A stretch of 64,000 nt of DNA. Source: Rhizobium sp. CB3090. GTDB lineage: Bacteria; Pseudomonadota; Alphaproteobacteria; Rhizobiales; Rhizobiaceae. Where the stretch lies: contig NZ_CP121665.1 of assembly GCF_029714285.1 (NCBI RefSeq), forward strand, positions 1 to 64,000, given 5' to 3'. Below the pieces are notes generated by a model that was not told the origin of the DNA, searched no databases, and saw only the letters and a list, made by a program, of their open reading frames with translations. The translations under genes and the position numbers were made by a program. Positions 61,944-64,000 of this stretch are shown here, piece after piece; the stretch's first letter is position 1, and each line of letters begins with the position of its first letter.

Positions 61944-61957
61944 TTGACGCTCGTCAA
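61944..61957. promoter_or_regulatory. FNR-family box upstream of pseudoazurin gene
   Basis: TTGAC-GCTC-GTCAA is a perfect palindrome with FNR-family half-sites, 73 bp before the pseudoazurin ATG. It probably binds an FNR/FixK- or NnrR-type regulator. Confidence 0.65.
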
Positions 61958-62150
61958 TTTGGGAAGGGATTTAAGTTTTTTGGAAATGATTCAAGAGTTT
62001 CGCGGGTCCGGAATTGTTCGAGGCTGCCTTAATCGCCCGTGGGCCGGCAAGCGTTGCGTCATGGTGACGGAGACGACTTCCAGTGCAACGAGCACATCGT
62101 TCCTGGCTGGCCTCGCAACCGCCAGGCCGAGACACACCCTCTAGTTCGGA

Positions 62151-64000
62151 TCATTTCCCTTCGATAAGTTCCCGGACCCTGGACGCCAGCTCGCGCGCCG
62201 TATAGGGCTTCCGCAGCCACTGTGCCCCGGCAATGATATCCTTTTCGGCAAGCCCCGGTTCCGAATATCCCGAGGTGAAGAGGACGGCGATTTCCGGCCT
62301 GATCTCGCGGGCCTCTCGCGCCAACTCGTCACCCGTCATGCCGCCGGTCATTACGATATCGGTGAAGAGTAGTTCGATTTCCTCATTTTCCTTGAGGATA
62401 TCGAGTGCGCGATGGCCGTTTTCTGCTTCAAGCACCGAATATCCCATGTCCGAAAGCCGCGCGACGGCGACACGACGGACACGAGGATCATCTTCGACGA
62501 CGAGGACCAGTTCATGGCCGCCCCGTAGGGCGCTCTCGGCCTTTGTTGCTCCGCCAGCGTCGCCAATCCGGGTGCCGGTTACCGCTGGAAGGTAGATCCG
62601 GATCGTCGTGCCCCGTCCGACCTCGCTGTAGATCTGCAGGTGTCCGCCGGACTGCTTGACGAAGCCATAGACCATGCTGAGGCCGAGGCCGGTTCCCGAT
62701 CCCACCTCTTTGGTCGTGAAGAACGGCTCCATGGCGCGCTTCTGCACATCTGCGCTCATGCCGATGCCCGTATCCGTCATAGAAATAAGCACAAAGTTGC
62801 CACTGCGGACTTCGGGATACATCTTTGCATAGTCCGCATCGAGGTGGACGCGTGAGACTTCGGTGGTAAGGCTGCCGCCTCGCGGCATCGCGTCACGCGC
62901 GTTGAGCGCAATGTTCAGGATTGCATTTTGAAGCTGCGACGGGTCAACAAGGACGTTGAAGTCCGATCCGGACAGAACCGTGGAGAGCTTGATGTTCTCG
63001 CCGAGCGTCCGGCGCAATAGGTCGGAGAAACCGGTGACGAGTTGGCTAAGATCGGCTGGCTTGGGGTTGAGAGGCTGGCGTCGACCGAAGGCTAGTAATT
63101 GCCCTGTCAGCTTCGCACCATCCGCGGCCGCCGCCTGTGCCTCCCGCAGAAGATCCTTGAGCCGGCCTTCCGGAAGCTTGTCCTCGATCATCTCCAAATT
63201 TCCGCTGATAACGGTCAGGAGATTATTGAAGTCGTGGGCGAGGCCGCCGGTCAATTGTCCGACCGCTTCCATCTTCTGGGCCTGACGGAGGTCTTCTTCG
63301 ATTTTGAAGCGGCTGGTCAGATCGCGCACGAAACCGGTGAATATCCGCTCGCCATCAGCCGTCGCTTCACCGACATGCAGTTCCATCGGAAATTCCGTGC
63401 CATCCGCCCGCTGGCCTGTGACGACGCGCCCGTAACCGATGATTCGCTTCTCGCCCGTATCGAGGTAATGGCTGATATAGCCATCGTGCGCGGATCGGTA
63501 GGGATTCGGCATCAGATTGCTGACGTTGCGGCCGCAGATTTCCTCTGCCGACATTCCGAAGAGCTGTTCGGCAGCCTTGCTGAAGGAGATGACGATGCCC
63601 TTCTGATCTATGACGACCATGGCGTCTGGAACGGTGTCGAGGATCGATCTCAAATGCGCCTCGCGAGCGCGGACGTCCTGTTCCGCCTTTCTGAGAGCGC
63701 TGACGTCGCTGTTGGTCTGGATGACCGCCGGCTCTCCGTCCGGCAGGTTCACCAGCACGCACCGGCTGGCGATGAAGATATCGTGGCCGGCTTTGTGACG
63801 CTGGACGATCTCGCCGCGCCAAAACCCACGCGACCGGAGCTGGGCACGGATTGAGTCCACCGGTTCCGAAGGACGCGTCGCGAGCAGATCGTAGACGTTC
63901 TCTCCAACGGCTTCCTCACGGGTCCAGCCATAAAGATTTTCGCTGCCGATCGACCAATGCGTGATGGTTCCCTCAAGGCGGTAGACGATGATGTCGGCCC
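62151..64000 (-). CDS. Hybrid histidine kinase with FixL-like heme PAS domain (partial)
   Basis: The gene runs past the right edge, so the N-terminus is missing. In order: a PAS domain (THWSIGSENLYGWTREEAVG, at the edge), a second PAS with strong FixL similarity (ILDTVPDAMVVIDQKGIVIS; SAHDGYISHYLDTGEKRIIG with the presumed heme His; GYGRVVTGQRADGTEFPMEL with the FixL-type Arg), a histidine kinase core (LTGGLAHDFNNLLTVISGN, then DTGIGMSAD and GTGLGLSMVYGF), and a C-terminal receiver with the phosphoacceptor in LLFTDIVMTGG. It is probably an oxygen-sensing kinase. The phospho-relay partner is not seen nearby. Confidence 0.88.
   Translation of the reverse strand, partial: ADIIVYRLEGTITHWSIGSENLYGWTREEAVGENVYDLLATRPSEPVDSIRAQLRSRGFWRGEIVQRHKAGHDIFIASRCVLVNLPDGEPAVIQTNSDVSALRKAEQDVRAREAHLRSILDTVPDAMVVIDQKGIVISFSKAAEQLFGMSAEEICGRNVSNLMPNPYRSAHDGYISHYLDTGEKRIIGYGRVVTGQRADGTEFPMELHVGEATADGERIFTGFVRDLTSRFKIEEDLRQAQKMEAVGQLTGGLAHDFNNLLTVISGNLEMIEDKLPEGRLKDLLREAQAAAADGAKLTGQLLAFGRRQPLNPKPADLSQLVTGFSDLLRRTLGENIKLSTVLSGSDFNVLVDPSQLQNAILNIALNARDAMPRGGSLTTEVSRVHLDADYAKMYPEVRSGNFVLISMTDTGIGMSADVQKRAMEPFFTTKEVGSGTGLGLSMVYGFVKQSGGHLQIYSEVGRGTTIRIYLPAVTGTRIGDAGGATKAESALRGGHELVLVVEDDPRVRRVAVARLSDMGYSVLEAENGHRALDILKENEEIELLFTDIVMTGGMTGDELAREAREIRPEIAVLFTSGYSEPGLAEKDIIAGAQWLRKPYTARELASRVRELIEGK

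Noticed and set aside
62151..64000. Classic FixL
   Set aside because: The kinase core is of the HDFNN type and carries a C-terminal receiver, and no fixJ is adjacent. Only the heme PAS domain resembles FixL.

Overview
This window looks like part of a large plasmid of a rhizobial alphaproteobacterium (Rhizobium/Sinorhizobium/Agrobacterium group). It opens exactly at the start codon of a repABC cassette, the replication and partition system of that group. It also carries other rhizobial plasmid families (SyrB-like, DUF736, DUF932, DUF2493) and a NirK/Nor/Nnr denitrification cluster of the type known from pSymA-like replicons. Assignments rest on reading the protein sequences by eye; no database search was run.

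Layout. 0-3.7 kb: repA-repB-(antisense ctRNA)-repC and a 16-bp palindrome that is a good parS candidate. 4.2-6.6 kb: remains of one AbiE toxin-antitoxin pair beside an intact AbiEi/AbiEii pair of another subtype. 7-28 kb: a co-oriented plasmid backbone (SyrB-like, ParB-like, DUF932, a 1450-residue methylase/strawberry-notch helicase, a Toprim protein, DUF2493, a Phd/YefM antitoxin with a frameshifted partner, DUF736, HU). The DUF932 gene is split at 12.4 kb by a 6.3-kb mobile element that has perfect 95-bp terminal inverted repeats, three overlapping tyrosine recombinase genes (a recombinase-in-trio, RIT, arrangement) and a cargo primase-helicase. 28.6-33.4 kb: small hypothetical genes, a WGR protein, a complete group II intron, repeated hairpin elements and a non-coding stretch dense in inverted repeats. 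33.6-43 kb: redox and regulatory genes (aldo/keto reductase, AraC, HxlR, azoreductase, DsbA-like), then decayed genes: a deletion fusion of an MgtA-type ATPase with a LysR gene, and a frameshifted LysE.

43.6-62 kb is the denitrification island: nnrR, nirV, nirK, nnrU, nnrS, DUF2249 and metal-sulfur assembly proteins, a large NnrS-like membrane protein, hemN, norEFCBQD and pseudoazurin. NirK reduces nitrite to NO, with pseudoazurin as the likely electron donor. NorCB reduces NO to N2O; NorQ and NorD assemble it. NnrR, together with an FNR/FixK-type protein that may be encoded elsewhere, probably controls the island through the palindromic boxes seen before nirK, nnrU/nnrS, norE, pseudoazurin and the truncated ATPase gene. 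No nosZ lies in the window. Relics of ubiX and of a bc1 Rieske/cytochrome b operon sit among these genes. The window ends inside a hybrid histidine kinase with a FixL-like heme PAS domain, a plausible oxygen sensor.

The most unusual element is the RIT transposon with its AEP primase-helicase cargo. Other points of interest are the multibranched inverted-repeat locus at 32.9-33.2 kb, hairpin leaders before many backbone genes, and the FixL-like hybrid kinase beside the denitrification genes.
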